This document shows, piece by piece, positions 32,660 to 45,055 of a stretch of DNA of 64,000 bases. How positions within the stretch are numbered: position 1 is the stretch's first letter; the number at the start of each line of letters is the position of its first letter. Below the pieces are notes generated by a model. That model searched no databases, was not told the origin of the DNA, and worked only from the letters and a program-made list of their open reading frames with translations. Source of the stretch: Cavia porcellus (taxonomy: Eukaryota; Chordata; Mammalia; Rodentia; Caviidae); the NCBI RefSeq assembly GCF_034190915.1, contig NW_026947502.1, positions 35,804,785-35,868,784 on the forward strand. Direction: 5' to 3'. The translations under genes were made by a program, and so were the position numbers.

Positions 32660-34612
32660 AATGTTTAAGCTTATTTTTAAAAAATTGTTTTTGTGCAACT
32701 TATATATACATAATTATTTTATCATAGGGTATTTGTACTTGTACATAATACATCTGAGTTCCTCTTTTATGCCCATTCTCCTTCCCTCTCTTTGACCTCT
32801 CTCCCACTCCTGACCTATAAAGCCTTGTTTCCACTTTATCCTTCTTTTTTCATTTCTTTCTTTTCCTTTCCACCCCCACATTCACCTTTCTTTTTGAACA
32901 GTTACTATTTCAATACTATTATACATTTTGATTCTTATTTACATTTTCAATTTCTCATACCAGAGAGACAGTGTGATATTTATAATACGTGTATGATTTA
33001 TTTCACTTAAGAGTATGGTTTCAAGGTCCACCAATATAACTATAAATGTCTCACATATATCCTTCTTTATGCCTGAGTAATAGTCCATTGCAATTTTTTG
33101 AAACCCACATCTTGTTTATCCATGGCTTGGTGATGGGTATTTGAGTTGTTTCAAAGATTTAGCTATTACAAACTGTGTAGCTATACACATGGGTGAGCAT
33201 ATTGTTGTATGATGCTTTTAATTCTTTTGGGACAATTCTAAGAAAGGGGATTGCTGGGGCAAATGGAACTTCTAGTCCTAGTTTCTCTGAGGACTCTCCA
33301 CACTGAATTTCACAATGGTTGCACCAGTCTACACTTCTACCAATGGGGAAGTATTCTTTTCCTTTTTCCCCACAACTCTGCCAGCAGTTGTTATTGATTG
33401 ATTTGTTGATAATAATCATTTTTTCTGGAGTGACATGGACCCTCAGCATTATTTTAATTTGTATCTCTCTAATGATCAGTGACATTAAACATTTTTCATG
33501 TATTTATGAATCATTTGTACTTCTTCTAAAAAGTGATCTTTATTTCAGATGACCATGTTTTGATTGGGTCTTTAAACTGGTGGTGACGGGGTCTGATATT
33601 TTTAAATTCTTTATATGTTCTACATATTAGTCATTGGTTTGAAGAACAACTGGCTAAGATTTTTTCCCACCCTGTGGGTTGTCTCTTCTCTCTGTTGGTT
33701 ATTTCTTTTTCTGTGTAAAAGCTTTTTAATAAGATGAAATCCTAGTTGTTGATTGTTTGTTATAATCCCTGTGCAGTCAGGATTCTGTTCATGAAGTCTT
33801 TGACTTAACCTGTGTTCTCAAGAGTTCCACTATTTCTCTCTTCCAGTACATTTAGTGTTTCTGTTTTAATATTGAGATCTCTGATACATTTTTTAGTGTA
33901 GCACACATGATAGAAATGGGTATAGTTTTCATTTTAAGCATGTAAAAAGCCAGTTTTCCCAGGATCACTTATTAAAGAGACTATCATTCTCCCAGGAAAC
34001 ATGTTTGACATCTTTGACAAAGATAAGATGGCAGAGTGAATTTGAAGTTGTTTCTTCCTTTTTAAATCTGTTCTGTTGATCCTTAGGCCTTTTCTTTTTA
34101 CATAACCATGGTGTTTTATCACCGTAGATTTGTAATATAATTTCAAATCAGAAGTTGTAATGTCCCTTAGCATTTATTTTGTATAAATATAGATATAAAT
34201 ATATAGATATATAGATATCTACTCTGGGTTCCTTCTGGTTCCAAATGAATTTTAAGTATATTTTCTCTAGTTTCATGAGTTATGCTAATGGTATTTTGAT
34301 TGTAATTACATTAAATCTGTAAAGTAATTGTGAAAATATGACCATTATCACTATGTTAGTTCCTCTTCTCCAAGAGCAAAGGATACATTTCCATTTTGGG
34401 GTATGCTATTCAATATCCTTTTTCAGAATGCTATAGTTTCCAGTGCAGGGATATTTTACTTTCATTGTTAGATTCATCCAAAGTACTTCATTTTATTCTG
34501 ATGCTATTGTGAAAGATGTGGTTTCCCTAATTTATCTCTCAGTAAGTTATTTGTGTATAGGAATGCCATTGATTTTTGAGTGTTTATTACTTGCATGATA
34601 TAACTCCTCTGT
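32660..34612 (-). mobile_element. 5'-truncated LINE-1 (3' UTR and ORF2 C-terminal part)
   Basis: Antisense L1 collinear with 26131-27985 and 48738-50720: T/A-rich tail, CT-rich 3' UTR tract (32760-32900), then ORF2 read backwards to about 34612. Minus-strand frames at 33159-33485 and 33934-34173 show the typical 'SPIGRSVDWCNHC'-like and 'YYKSTVIKHHGY' C-terminal ORF2 segments (compare [16 protein letters not shown] at 50.3 kb). Broken by stops throughout. Confidence 0.88.
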
Positions 34613-34614
34613 CA

Positions 34615-35165
34615 TTTGGAGTCCAAATCAAACAAATAAATTTAGAAATGTGACTTCTGAGATAATGGGGGAAATTTTCACATGGACTTGGTCTTAGATA
34701 ATATTAGGGAATTATGAATTTTATTAAGCCTTATAGTGGCATCATGATAACCTTAGAAAAATTCTACTATCAAAAGAATAAAAATGTCTTACAATTGTTT
34801 CTCAAGTCCAAAAATATCCTAAAGATCTTACAAAAAGATAGGAATAGCTTTGATGTTTATAAAGGATATTTCAGTATATCAACCAAATCCTTACCCAAGA
34901 CTTAGGTACCAGGGCCATGGAATTATTGGCTGTTCTCAGCTCACAGCTCAGTCTCTATGGGAACGTACTGGCTAGAAGTCCTACCTAGACCAAGGGGCCA
35001 ATCATTCATTAGTGAAGCTTATATCTAATGATACACTGATGAAGAAGTATAAAGCTAATTAACCTCATTTAATTAGAGACAATTCTGAAAAACTATTTCA
35101 GATTAGTATGAGTTTCCCTTTTATTTTTACCTAGTTCCTCTCTTACGCATTCAAAAGTACTATTA
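34615..35165. other. unassigned stretch
   Basis: No gene or repeat recognised. Confidence 0.4.
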
Positions 35166-35169
35166 ATGA

Positions 35170-35485
35170 GAGTGAATATGGGTGAGATATTTAACCAAGT
35201 AAAGCAAGATATAAGTAGATTAATAAAAGAAATGTTAATCACCTCTCAAGAAGACACAGACAGAAGAATGGAGGAGCACAAAAAAAGAAGAGAGAATCAT
35301 TTGATGAAGAATGTAAAGAAAACGTAGAATATATGAAGTAGGTTCAAAGAGATAAACTAGGAAATAACTCCATTGAAATCTGGCAAAACTGCTTGAAAGA
35401 AACTAAGGATAGATTATCCAAACTTGAAGACAGGCTTGCAATGTGGGATCATGAAAGGAAAACTATAACCCCATGCAAGATTTTC
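35170..35485 (+). mobile_element. LINE-1 ORF1 coiled-coil fragment, plus strand
   Basis: Parallels 20900-21190 of the plus-strand L1. 'tggcaaaactgcttgaaaga' (35382) corresponds to 'tggcaaaactgcttgacagg' (21099), then a 'cttgaagacaggcttgcaa' segment and 'tgggatcatgaaagg'. It encodes the SWQNCL...LEDRLA..DHER part of ORF1 with frameshifts. No UTR or ORF2 is attached. Confidence 0.8.
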
Positions 35486-35489
35486 TTCT

Positions 35490-36242
35490 ATATTTTTGTA
35501 GAAGACCAAGTGGATGGCTTTCCTTGAATGCAAAACTATTTCCTTTGCATTAATTAAAGTGAAAGCTGTCTCTATGCAATGATATGTACAGACCTGGCTC
35601 AGCTATTCATTTTCTCTTTAATTGGCTTTAAGCAATGCAAATAGAGCTAGCTGAGGCACTGATATGTAATCTTTGAGACCTATGACAGTTTCCTGTTCCC
35701 TCACATCATGTACTGTATAAACAGTTGAATATAGCAGGATGGCAGAACCATATAGCTCTGGAATGTCAACTGGGTATGAGCCTCCATTTAAGAGGCTACG
35801 ACATCCCAGGGCACAAAAGTTTACACATCAAAAACTGAAGCAACAGCCCCCTAAAAACTTTTAAATGATACCCTATGCAGACTAATCTCTCCATTTTTTT
35901 TCTCCCTGTATATTGTAGAGGTTTTCCCTCTCCACCTGGACAGCTCAGCTTACCTTGCTCACATAATTCCTGTCTTCCTTACTGTCACTTATCCTTGAGC
36001 CACTCCCTTTTCATGAGATAATAAATTCTGGTGGAGACCTTGGACCCATATAAACTTACATGGATGACTTAGATCATCCATGCCTGGTCATAAGTTTAAA
36101 CATGTCTTAGTGCTTTTACTCTGGCCATGGGTTGCACTGGAGGTAGTAAATTGGAATCAACTTGCTAGAATTACAGTAACGTTTGTATGGGGTTATAAAT
36201 ATAACTTTCTGGATTGTGAGCTTGACTGGAATGTGACTATAA
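35490..36242. other. unassigned stretch upstream of the tRNA-Lys retropseudogene
   Basis: Moderate GC with an 'aataaa' at about 36020. I considered an LTR here because the next sequence looks like a primer-binding site, but found no second LTR or clear LTR ends. Left unassigned. Confidence 0.4.
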
Positions 36243-36333
36243 TATTTGGATTACAACATTTGGCACCCAATGTGGGGCATGAACCCATGAACTTGTCATT
36301 AAGAGTCTCATGCTCTATATTTGGATTATAATA
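36243..36333. repeat. 16-bp target-site duplication flanking the tRNA-Lys copy
   Basis: Direct repeats at 36243-36258 and 36318-36333, 14 of 16 identical. They exactly border the tRNA-derived insert plus two T residues. The length is typical of L1-mediated insertion and far longer than a retroviral 4-6 bp duplication. Confidence 0.85.
36261..36317 (-). pseudogene. 5'-truncated, tail-less tRNA-Lys(CTT) retropseudogene
   Basis: All 57 bases align without gaps to the reverse complement of the 3' part of tRNA-Lys(CTT), including the post-transcriptional CCA (TGG on the plus strand). There are about nine differences, mostly C-to-T or G-to-A. The anticodon CTT is preserved ('attaagagtc' on the plus strand). 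The copy starts within the D arm. It is flanked by a 16-bp direct repeat with two C/T differences: 'tatttggattacaaca' (36243-36258) and 'tatttggattataata' (36318-36333). A CCA end plus a long target duplication means a mature tRNA was reverse-transcribed, most likely by L1 machinery. It has only two A residues as tail. Confidence 0.85.
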
Positions 36334-36589
36334 GTTTTTTCTAGGTATTTTATATTTTATGTTTGTGTCCCTGGTTTACTTGAAATTAATTTATGTGTGT
36401 ATGGAGAGAGATACAGGCTGATTTTTTAAAAGAGTATGACCAGATCAACTGTTGAAGCTTCAGTATAATGTAAAATACAACTTTTGATAGTGGGTATCAA
36501 TATTTTTTCTATAATTTAAGAGGATATTGTTGGTATCTCACTATTAAATACCATGTTAGCTAGAGGGTTTTCGTAATTGTGAAAGAACT

Positions 36590-39465
36590 TTATATTTTGT
36601 TTTTTTCTTTTAGAATTTGTATATTTTCTTGATTCAACTTCAGTAACTCTTGTGAATCTAGGAATCTGTCCATTTCTTTTGTGTTTTCCATGTTGTTAGA
36701 ATACAGGTTCTCAAAGTGTGTACTGATGGTCTTCTGAATTTCTGCAGGATCCATTGTAACTTTATCCTATTCATTCTTAATTGCATGAAATTGAATTCTT
36801 TTTTATAAGGTTGTCTAAGGGTTTATCAATTTTGTTTCACCATTCAAAATCCAAGTCTTTGTTTCATTTATTTCTTCTACTTTTTTTTCATTTTCTTGCA
36901 TCAATTTCCCCTTTGTTCTTTATAATTTCCTCGCATATAAGCTTTGGGCTTGACTATTTTTCTTTTCTAGGAGTTTGAGGTTCAATATTAGGTTGTTTAT
37001 TTGAGCTTGTTTTTTTTTTTTTCCTGATTGAGAATACACTACTATAAATTTCTCTCTTAGAACTGCTTTCATTGTGTCAAGTAAGTTTTGATATGTTGTA
37101 TCAGCATTATCATTTACTTGTAGATACAATTTAATTTATTCTTTAATCTTACCTGTGACTCATTGCTTGTTCAGTAGGGTGTCATTTAATTTCCATGTGT
37201 TTATGGATCTTTTGCTGTTTATTTTGTCATTAATTCCCAATTTCATTGCACTAGGGCCAGATAATATGTGTGAGAAAATTTCAATTCCTTTACATCTACT
37301 TAAGCATGTTCTATGTGCTAGTATGAGGTCTATTTTGGAGACCATCCCACGTGCAGGTGAGAAGAATGGGTACTCGGATGTTGTGGGGTGGAACACTAAG
37401 GATATCTATTAGTACATTTTTTCACAGATTTGGTTCAGTTCTGGTATTTTTTATTGATTTTTTGTCTGTCTGATCTATCTATTTGTGACAATGAGGTGTT
37501 AATGCCCCCCATTACAATTGTATTAGTGCTTACTTGATTCTTCATGTCCATTAATTTTTTAAATATAGTTTCATGCACCTATATTTGGAGCATATATATT
37601 TATCATTGTTATTGCTTCTTCTTGGAGTTTTCCCTTAATAAGAATGTAGTGACATTATCTCTTTTGATCAATCTTGGCTTCAAATTCACACTATCTACCT
37701 ACCCCTGTGTTTTTTCTTGAGTTTTTCTCAGAGTATTGTTTTCCATATTTGACTTATCGTCTATGTATTTATTTTTGTGTTAAATGCATTTCTTGTATAC
37801 ATCATATTGCTGCATCTTGTTTCTTAACCCATTCAGCTAGTCTGTTTATTTTAAGTGGTGATGAGACATTTTTATGGGTGGCTATAGCTGATTTACATTG
37901 GCTTATCCTTGTCATATCATTTTTCTGCTTTGGTTCTCTGTCTTTTCACTCTGTTAAACTGCTTGCTTTGCCTGGTGGCTACTTCCTGTTGGTGTTGTTG
38001 GGATTTTGGTCTTCATTTTTTCTTCCTAAAATATCCTTGAGAAGATTTTATATAGTTAGTTTGGAGGTCATGAATTTCCTCAGTTGTTCTTTGTGATGAA
38101 AGTATCTTATTTCTCCACTCATCTTGAAAGATAATTTTATAGGGTGCATCAATCTAAGTTGGAGGCTGTTTTCTTTCATAATCTCAAATACTTCACTCCA
38201 AGCTCTCCTTGACTTAATAGTTTATGTTGAGAACTCAGCTGTGATTCAGATGGGCTTTCCTTAATAGGTTATTTGTTTCTATTCTCTACCATCTTTAAAT
38301 ATTCTGTTCTTTTGCTGAATTTCTGGACGCTTGATTATTATATGCCTTGGTGTAGATTTATTTCAGTCATGGCTCATTATAGTTTTATATGTGTCACTTT
38401 TTTATGTCAACTTGTATTTCTACGTTTGGGAAATTTTCTGCATTGACTTCTGTGAACACATTTTCATGTCTTTTATGCCATCTCAGCCTTCTCATTATCA
38501 TCTTGTTTGCATTGTCTAGCAGCTGATGGATTGATTTTCATAGTTTTTGAGGGTTTTAAGGCATCTTTCTTTTTGTGATTGTTAACTACAGTCCTGTCTT
38601 CTAGATATGGTATTCTGCCCTTGCCTTCATTCAATTCATTCATATACTTGCAATGGAATTTTTAAGCTCCTGAATATCTACTTGAATCTGTTTCATTCAT
38701 TCCATTTCCTTTCTATATTGGGCATTCACAATTTTCATCATTTTCCTAATTCCTGTTTTTAATCTATGTTTGCTCTAGATTCTTTGAGTAAATCCTTCAT
38801 TTTCATCTTCATTTGTTTTTTTATCTGAGAGATTATTCTCTATATAGCCTCACTCACCTCTTTTTTTCTTCTGCTGCTATTGTTTCAGAAAATTCAGATT
38901 GGTTGCTCAGAATTTCTTCTACTTCATTGTCTCTTGTATTTGTCCTGGGATGCACGATAGGTTAGAGATCTGGGTTACATATTGCTTCTGTGTCTCATCA
39001 TTTTCTGTTTTAAATTTTATTTTATTTTCTGTGTTGATGCTTGTATAATAGGTAGCTTTATCACATGTATTGAGGCCTCCCTAGGAAATGTCTATTCTTG
39101 GTGGCTAGCCATGGAGGGAGCAGTTCATTCACTACTGAGGTGCTGTGGAATTTGCTGCTGGGCTGCAGCATCCTTTGGAGGAAGGCAGAAGGGTCAGGGG
39201 TCCTTACAGCCGAAGTGTATCCTGTGTGGCTTGGGTTAGCTGCACTATTTCAGTCTTGTTGAGTCCTATGTCTTTGTGTTGTTTAATGTACAAGTCTTTT
39301 ATTTCTGATTGATTTTGACATCAGGAAAGATGTCTGTCCCGTTCTTCAATTAACTGGTTTTTTTTTTTATTAATTTTCTCTGAGTACCTGCAAAGTGGTT
39401 CCTCCTCATGTCAGTCATGTTGAATTCTCTACATTTTGGTTTTTTGAGATTTACTTTTTTTTTAA
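36590..39465 (-). mobile_element. LINE-1 (ORF2 N-terminal half, ORF1, 5' UTR)
   Basis: Antisense L1 lacking its 3' half. About 36590-37700 covers ORF2 from the endonuclease-RT linker back to the N-terminus; 37160-37396 reads FHPTTSEYPFFSPARGMVSK, then IDLILAHRTCLSRCKG, which is the endonuclease C-terminal part. ORF1 spans about 38050-38960 and the GC-richer 5' UTR about 38960-39465. It resembles the copy at 14790 more than the one at 48738. Many stops. Confidence 0.88.
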
Positions 39466-39469
39466 CCAT

Positions 39470-40680
39470 GTAGAGATGTTGAATTTGACATATTTTTATG
39501 CATTTCTTGAAATGATCACAAAGATTTTATCCTTCATAATCTGAGTAGAATGAATCACTAAGATTTATTTTTAAATGTTGCATTAATCTGACATTTCTAG
39601 AATAAAGTCAAGTAATAGTGATATCTTGATGCATGCTGATATTTTTTAAGGTATTTTCTTCTTAAGTTCATGAGTGTTATTGGTCTAAAATTTTCTATTT
39701 GGAATGAATGTGTCAGTTTTGAGCACTAGGTTTATGTTGCATTGATAAGCTAAGTTTTGAAACATCCCCTCCTTTCCTGTTTTAGGAGAGTTTTTATAAG
39801 ACTATTTCTTCCTTAAATATTTGGGAAAATTCTTCAGGAAAGATATCTTGGCAAGGAATTTATTCTGTGAAAAGTTCTTAACTCTGAATTTAAGTTTTTG
39901 ATAGATGTAAAAATATGTAGACTTTTATGGTACATCTTTTGTTGTTTTTATATATGTTGTACTTTTTAAGAACATGTCTCTTTCATCTAACTATTGTCTT
40001 TGTGACATGAAATTTTTTATTATCTTTTTTTTTGATACAAAAGTTCAAACTCATGACCTTATGCTTGCTAGGCAGGCACTTGTGCCACTGACCTAAATCC
40101 TTAGCCCCTAGAATTTTTCATTATGTAATATTATTGTCTAGCTATTTTCTGTCTGTCTTCATTTTAAGTCCTCTTTAATTACTAATGATGTATTAATGTT
40201 TTTGGTTGGATCATTGAACATAACTGTTTGCAATCTCACTGTTTGAATGTCCACTTTGTATGCTTTGATACTGTGATTTGAGCAACTATCTCTAAGATGA
40301 TAATATGTAATCTATTAACTGGTGATTTCTTACTGGTTTTTTTTTTTTTTTTTTTTTTTTTTTTGTAGTTCTGTATTACTTGTACCTTATACCGCTTTGT
40401 TTTGTTTTGTTTTTTCTCTTTTTCCTTTTAAATAAAATTTTTAAAAATACTAATGATGATAATTTTCATGCTGTCTTTTAAAACACTGATAAAACTAGTT
40501 AAGAATCTATAAAATTTTTTAGTTGTTTAAAGAACCATTTTTTCGGTTTCTAAACTTTTTCTGTTGTTTATCTGCTTCTCATGTGACTGTTTTCCTCATT
40601 TTTATTACTTTCTCCCTTCTACCTATTTTGAGTTTACCATGTTCTTTTTTAGAGTGTAAGTCTGTGATCTTGTTGTTAAA
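39470..40680 (-). mobile_element. ancient LINE-1 fragment, interrupted by a SINE
   Basis: Highly diverged antisense L1 ORF2. 'gttgaatttgacatattttt' near 39478 and 'ttttaggagagtttttataa' near 39780 are old L1M-type reverse-transcriptase-region segments. A SINE at 40024-40110 splits it. A poly(T) tract lies at 40339-40364. The right end is poorly defined. Confidence 0.6.
40024..40110 (-). mobile_element. tRNA-derived (ID-like) SINE with target-site duplication
   Basis: Antisense SINE: T-rich tail, 'gatacaaaagttcaaactca' (box B complement), 'cttgctaggcaggcacttgt' (anticodon region) and 'cactgacctaaatcctta' (box A complement). It is flanked by 'gaaattttttattat' (40009-40023) and 'gaatttttcattat' (40111-40124), an imperfect target duplication. 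Confidence 0.8.
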
Positions 40681-40689
40681 TTAAGTTTT

Positions 40690-43005
40690 GGAAAGTAAAA
40701 TAATATAACAAAATAAACATACATTAATAATAAAAACATTCAGGCCTTGAACACAGATCTCATAACCTTCAGTGCTGTGTTCCTTTACTTGTATCATATT
40801 GCTTACTCCCCCCTTCCTATCCTGTTTTGCAGTACCCTAAGTTACATAGCATTTAAATTTTCCCTTAAGGGTAATGAGAGGTGAAGACCTCCTCTATATT
40901 GTAGAGGACTCAGAATGCTATTGTGTCATCAAAAGACGCTTAGCCGATAAATATTCTGTAAGTGATTAGGACTGCCCGGACATATTTTGATTTTTAAGAA
41001 TTTCAAAGGTAATTCTATAACTTAAAACTCAAATATGCTCACACATTAATAGCAATGTAGATAAATTCTTGACAATAATGGTCATGTACATCAAGTTAGC
41101 TGATTAAAATATTGCAAAAAGATATGTAAAGAAAGAAAATGGAGCTAAAAGATGACTTTCATTGGAAATTTTAGTTACATAAAAACTATACACCACTTCT
41201 TAATAATCTTTATAATTTTGACATGTCTGTTAAGAATTTTAGTTTATTTTTGTAATGAAACTTTCCATCATGGCATTTTCATCAATTTTGCCTTTCACTA
41301 TAAAATCAAGAATGGCCATTCATGTTTAAAAGTGTACACTAATATAAAAGTTGATTCAGAATAATAAGCCAGTGAGGGTATAGTAGTCTCTTTTGTGGCA
41401 TAAATTATGCAAAATACTTACCAGTCTCCTGGATTGTCATGGACAAAGAATATTAATCACCCCTTTCTCTAACATATTAACTATATTTCTGAGGGTTCAG
41501 TTATTCCATTTGATTTTATAGCAGATGTAATATTAACTAATTATAAATTTATTGTTTTTATAATATATCTGTTCATTTAGTGGTGATCTTTTTAGTTCTT
41601 GTTTATAACATAAATTTTAATTATAAGATACTATAAATCTATCCAGTCAACCCAGAGTATTTTCAGAGCTGAAATTAAATGTGAACATTTTTTATGTTTT
41701 AGGAAGATGAGTGGTTCTTAATGATTAAGTATGGCTTTAACTACCATGCGTAAGCTCTAATATTTTAGGTGTTTCAGAATATTGAAATTTATACAGGTAT
41801 AAAAGAAAAGAGAGGTAATGTGGAACAGTGTGAAAATTATAGGATGAAGAATACGTAGAATTATATTTGGTCTTATTTGATATTACTTAGAGATGTGTGT
41901 TTCCTAGTACATAATATTTAGCTTTTGTTAGCCAATATTTTCTCTTTAGAAAATATATATTGAAGTATAATTACCAGATGTTAGATTCTGTCCATCCATA
42001 TAAGTAGCATTATAAATCACATCAAAATCTTGAAATGTGAGATAGTAAGTTAGTAGAGAAATAAAAATTCTGTGTTTATCGACAAAATTTCGATGTTTGC
42101 TCTGAATTTAAGGAATTTGACTAATAGTGAATAAGGAGGGTCAAAACAAAAGGATCAAAATGATCACAAATGCTCATTAGTTGGTTTGACTTAAAACATT
42201 TGGTTAAACTGTATCACATTGAGGATGGCCTGTAATATAATGCTCATTGATTTAAAAAGACATTGAAAATTATTGATTTATATGAGCGAGTTCAGGAAAA
42301 TAGTGTAACTGAGGTCTAAGTTTTTTAAAGCAGAATCAGTGTCACCTGACTTATGACATTCATTTCTCTGTATCTTTCTCATTGATTTTTCAGTTCCTAG
42401 GAAATGTAATATAAGTTTCCCACATCTTTTCTCTGCCAGGGAATTTATACTGTTCTAAATGTCATCTCAGTGGAAACTATAGTTCGATAACCAATTATAC
42501 TAAAAGCATATATTTATAAACATTGTTTGCCTCCCATTTTGGTGACATCAGACAGTCCTAATAATTTGGGTATGATATTGCAACTCCAGAAATTTCACTG
42601 TAAAATTGCTGAACTGCACTTGGTAGTGGTTAGAAAAACATTTTCTCACATTCACTCATCAGAAACTGGCCATACTTTGGGGTGTCATTTACCTTACCTT
42701 GGGGTGTCACTGTTAAAGACAGATGGAAGAACCTCTTGTTTGAGTAAATTGGCACTGGATCTGGAGGGACTGCATGACGAAGTGCCTCCTATATATAGAA
42801 GAGAGAGATAATTTTTGTCAAGAATAAAAGCTAATTTCAAAAGTCTAATGAAAGATTGAAGCTTAAAGAAAGTTAAGAAAATTGTAAACAAGAAGAAAAT
42901 TTGTTGTATCAGAGAAATTAAGAAGTAATATTAAGTCCAAGCTCTAGAATGGTATTATGTTACCAAATAGAGAAACATATAGTAATAATTATATTGATTT
43001 CTTCA
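40690..43005. other. unassigned AT-rich stretch
   Basis: 2.3 kb without a recognisable gene or repeat. A short direct repeat, 'ttggggtgtca', occurs at about 42678 and 42701. Confidence 0.4.
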
Positions 43006-43010
43006 GAGAA

Positions 43011-43011
<1 letters not shown>

Positions 43012-43056
<45 letters not shown>
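43012..43056. repeat. (GT)n microsatellite
   Basis: About 22 uninterrupted GT units next to the left edge of an LTR-like repeat. Confidence 0.95.
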
Positions 43057-43059
<3 letters not shown>

Positions 43060-43442
43060 GACTTACTGTAAGGAAAAGGTTCACATGATTTTGGAGGCTG
43101 AAGTCTCAGGAGCTGCAGTCTACACTCATGACCTAGTAGACTCCTTCAGGGTCCAAGCCTGAGATTAAAGAGAGCCTTGGTGACAGTTTCAGTGTGAGTA
43201 CAGGAGATGACTGATGCCACAACCTAAACAGTCAGGTAGAAATCCCTCTTAGTCAATATTTCTGTTCTCTCCAAGACTGTAACTGATTGGCAGAGGCCCA
43301 CTTACGTCAAGAAGGCAGGCAATCTGCTTTGTTCAGTCTACCAATAAAGATGTTAAGCTCATCCAGGATCGCCTTAGGATTAGACACAATGGCAGTGTCT
43401 AGGCCTATGGACTAATCAAGTTAATGCATAAAATTAACCATC
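43057..43442 (-). mobile_element. LTR-like mammalian interspersed repeat, minus strand
   Basis: Opens 'gacttactgtaaggaaaagg', then 'tcacatgattttggaggctg', and ends 'catgcataaaattaaccatc'-like at 43424-43442. These match a common mammalian repeat running 'ttattataaggaattggctc acatgattatggaggctg ... acataaaattaaccatcaca'. I recognise the pattern but cannot name the family with certainty; an antisense LTR (MaLR/ERVL group) is likely. Confidence 0.5.
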
Positions 43443-43445
43443 ATA

Positions 43446-43610
43446 ACTACTAAATGCTGTATTTTACTTACCTTGAACCAGACACTCTTCTAAGCACTTT
43501 GCATATGTTGGCTAATTTATTCTATCAGAAAATAATGAAATAGATATGATTTTTAATCTCTATTTTATTGATGAAATAGTGAAATGAAAGGCCTAAGGAT
43601 TTATTCCATT
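43446..43610 (+). mobile_element. MIR SINE
   Basis: 'gaaccagacactcttctaag' followed by 'cactttgcatatgttggcta' and 'atttattctatcag' follows the MIR core 'tgccaggcactgttctaag cactttacatgtattaactc atttaatcctca'. Then 'ctattttattgatgaaatag' parallels 'cattttacagatgaggaaac'. Order and spacing agree over about 165 bp. Confidence 0.8.
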
Positions 43611-43734
43611 GGAGTAGATCAGAAAGCCTGGAAAGACTGCCACACTTTCTGAGACCTGGAATATGGTGCAGACTGTATTTACAGTCTACTGGGGAAAAGA
43701 GAATGCCTGGAAAGATGCTTATATATATTGAAAA

Positions 43735-44365
43735 GAAAGTATTTTCCGCACAAAATAAATTCCAGATGTGTTAATGGTCACAAAGTGAAAATTAAAAGTT
43801 TAAACATATAATAATAAAAGAGGAACATATAGAAAAATATCTTTAAAACACCATAGTAGGGAAGTCTCTAAAGAAGATGAAAATAATAGAAAAATGATCA
43901 TTTGACTTCATGAAAAACAGAATCATCTGTAGATAGCACAACTTAAATGTTTGTTGGAAATTACTCCTGGATACTAATAGCCATTGCTAATCACATCAAT
44001 GAATTGATTCAGGTGATCTTTGTAGAACAAATGAAACAGTATGTGTTTTATGACCTAGTAATTCTTCTAGGTTGATATGTAAGAGAAATTCCTGTATATC
44101 TTCACTGCTGTTGTTCTCAAAATAAAAAAATGACATCAGCCTATATATACCAACAGGAATCAAACTCATGAGTAGCATTTTCATCTAATACAATATTATA
44201 CATATTTAAAATTAATAAAATTTATCTGTGTAACTTATTATTGATATTTCACACAAAATGATATTGATTGGAAAAAAGTTGTAGAGCCATGTATATGGTA
44301 CAATATTTACTAGTACATTGTTTATACATTTGTAAAAGAATAGACGTATGTAAAACAGTTTTAAA
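43735..44365 (+). mobile_element. ancient LINE-1 3' part, plus strand
   Basis: 'ataaattccagatgtgttaa' (43757) matches the ancient L1 ORF2 segment 'ataaattccagatggattaa', followed by diverged 'agaaaaatatctttaaaa'. Downstream, 'cctagtaattcttctaggtt' (44053) matches 'cctagcaattccactcctag' of old L1 3' ends. No open frame. Confidence 0.65.
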
Positions 44366-44374
44366 CAGTACATA

Positions 44375-44450
44375 GCATTGGTGGCAAACCTATGACATTC
44401 CTGCCATAGCACACTGTTATTGAAAGCGCTAAGAGGTTCACCATTATTGA
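44375..44450. mobile_element. possible small MITE with inverted ends
   Basis: 'attggtggcaaacct' near 44377 and 'aggttcaccattatt' near 44433 form an imperfect inverted repeat about 70 bp apart. They are flanked by 'tacatag' (44369-44375) and 'tacataa' (44451-44457). The left end 'ggcaaacctatgacattcct' recalls hAT MITE ends. The duplication is imperfect and the element may be a chance pattern. Confidence 0.3.
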
Positions 44451-44454
44451 TACA

Positions 44455-45055
44455 TAATTTCTTCTGTTGCTTGCATTGAATCCTTTGTATTATATATCTA
44501 CAATATAAACCATGTACTATGTCTCCAGTGTTTCTTTTTCAAAGGAAACTAATTATAATTAAATGTTAACCTTTTCTACTTCTGGGTAATATGTTCATAC
44601 ATTTATAAAAATGTTACTATATTATTTATAGCTTTCAGTTTTAAATAGTTATTAATATAAAATAAGAGGAAAGATCATGTTAAAAAGAGTGGAATAGCAT
44701 GGTACTTTTACATGCTTGCAGTGATTTTTATGGAAACTGATTAGGGGAGGATGATAGCTTAAGAAGCTTAATTCTCCAAAATCCCTCCACACTTATGGAG
44801 CCAGAGGTTAGCAAGTCTCAAAGTACACTATTAGATGATTTTAGGGTGAGATTATTGAGCTGAGAGCACTATCCTTACAGAGCTTACAAAATGGAGCTGA
44901 AATGTTTCAAACACATCTTTGTGCACGAACATGTTAAAAATAGATATTCAAGAAAAAGTAGAGTATCTGTCACACTATAAATGTTCGCTAAATGTTAACA
45001 ATTTATTTTTATGATGATTGTCATTAGTAAGCTTGTACATTACTTTCATTGGTGT
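44455..45055. other. unassigned stretch
   Basis: No gene or repeat recognised. Confidence 0.4.

Noticed and set aside
36261..36278. Primer-binding site (tRNA-Lys type) of a betaretrovirus-like provirus
   Set aside because: The first 18 bases do fit such a site, but the match to tRNA-Lys continues for 57 bases and the insert is bordered by a 16-bp duplication. No LTR pair, gag or pol was found nearby.
37674..38096. 140-codon plus-strand open frame as a gene
   Set aside because: It is the antisense of the L1 ORF1/ORF2 junction; parallel shadow frames occur in the other L1 copies.
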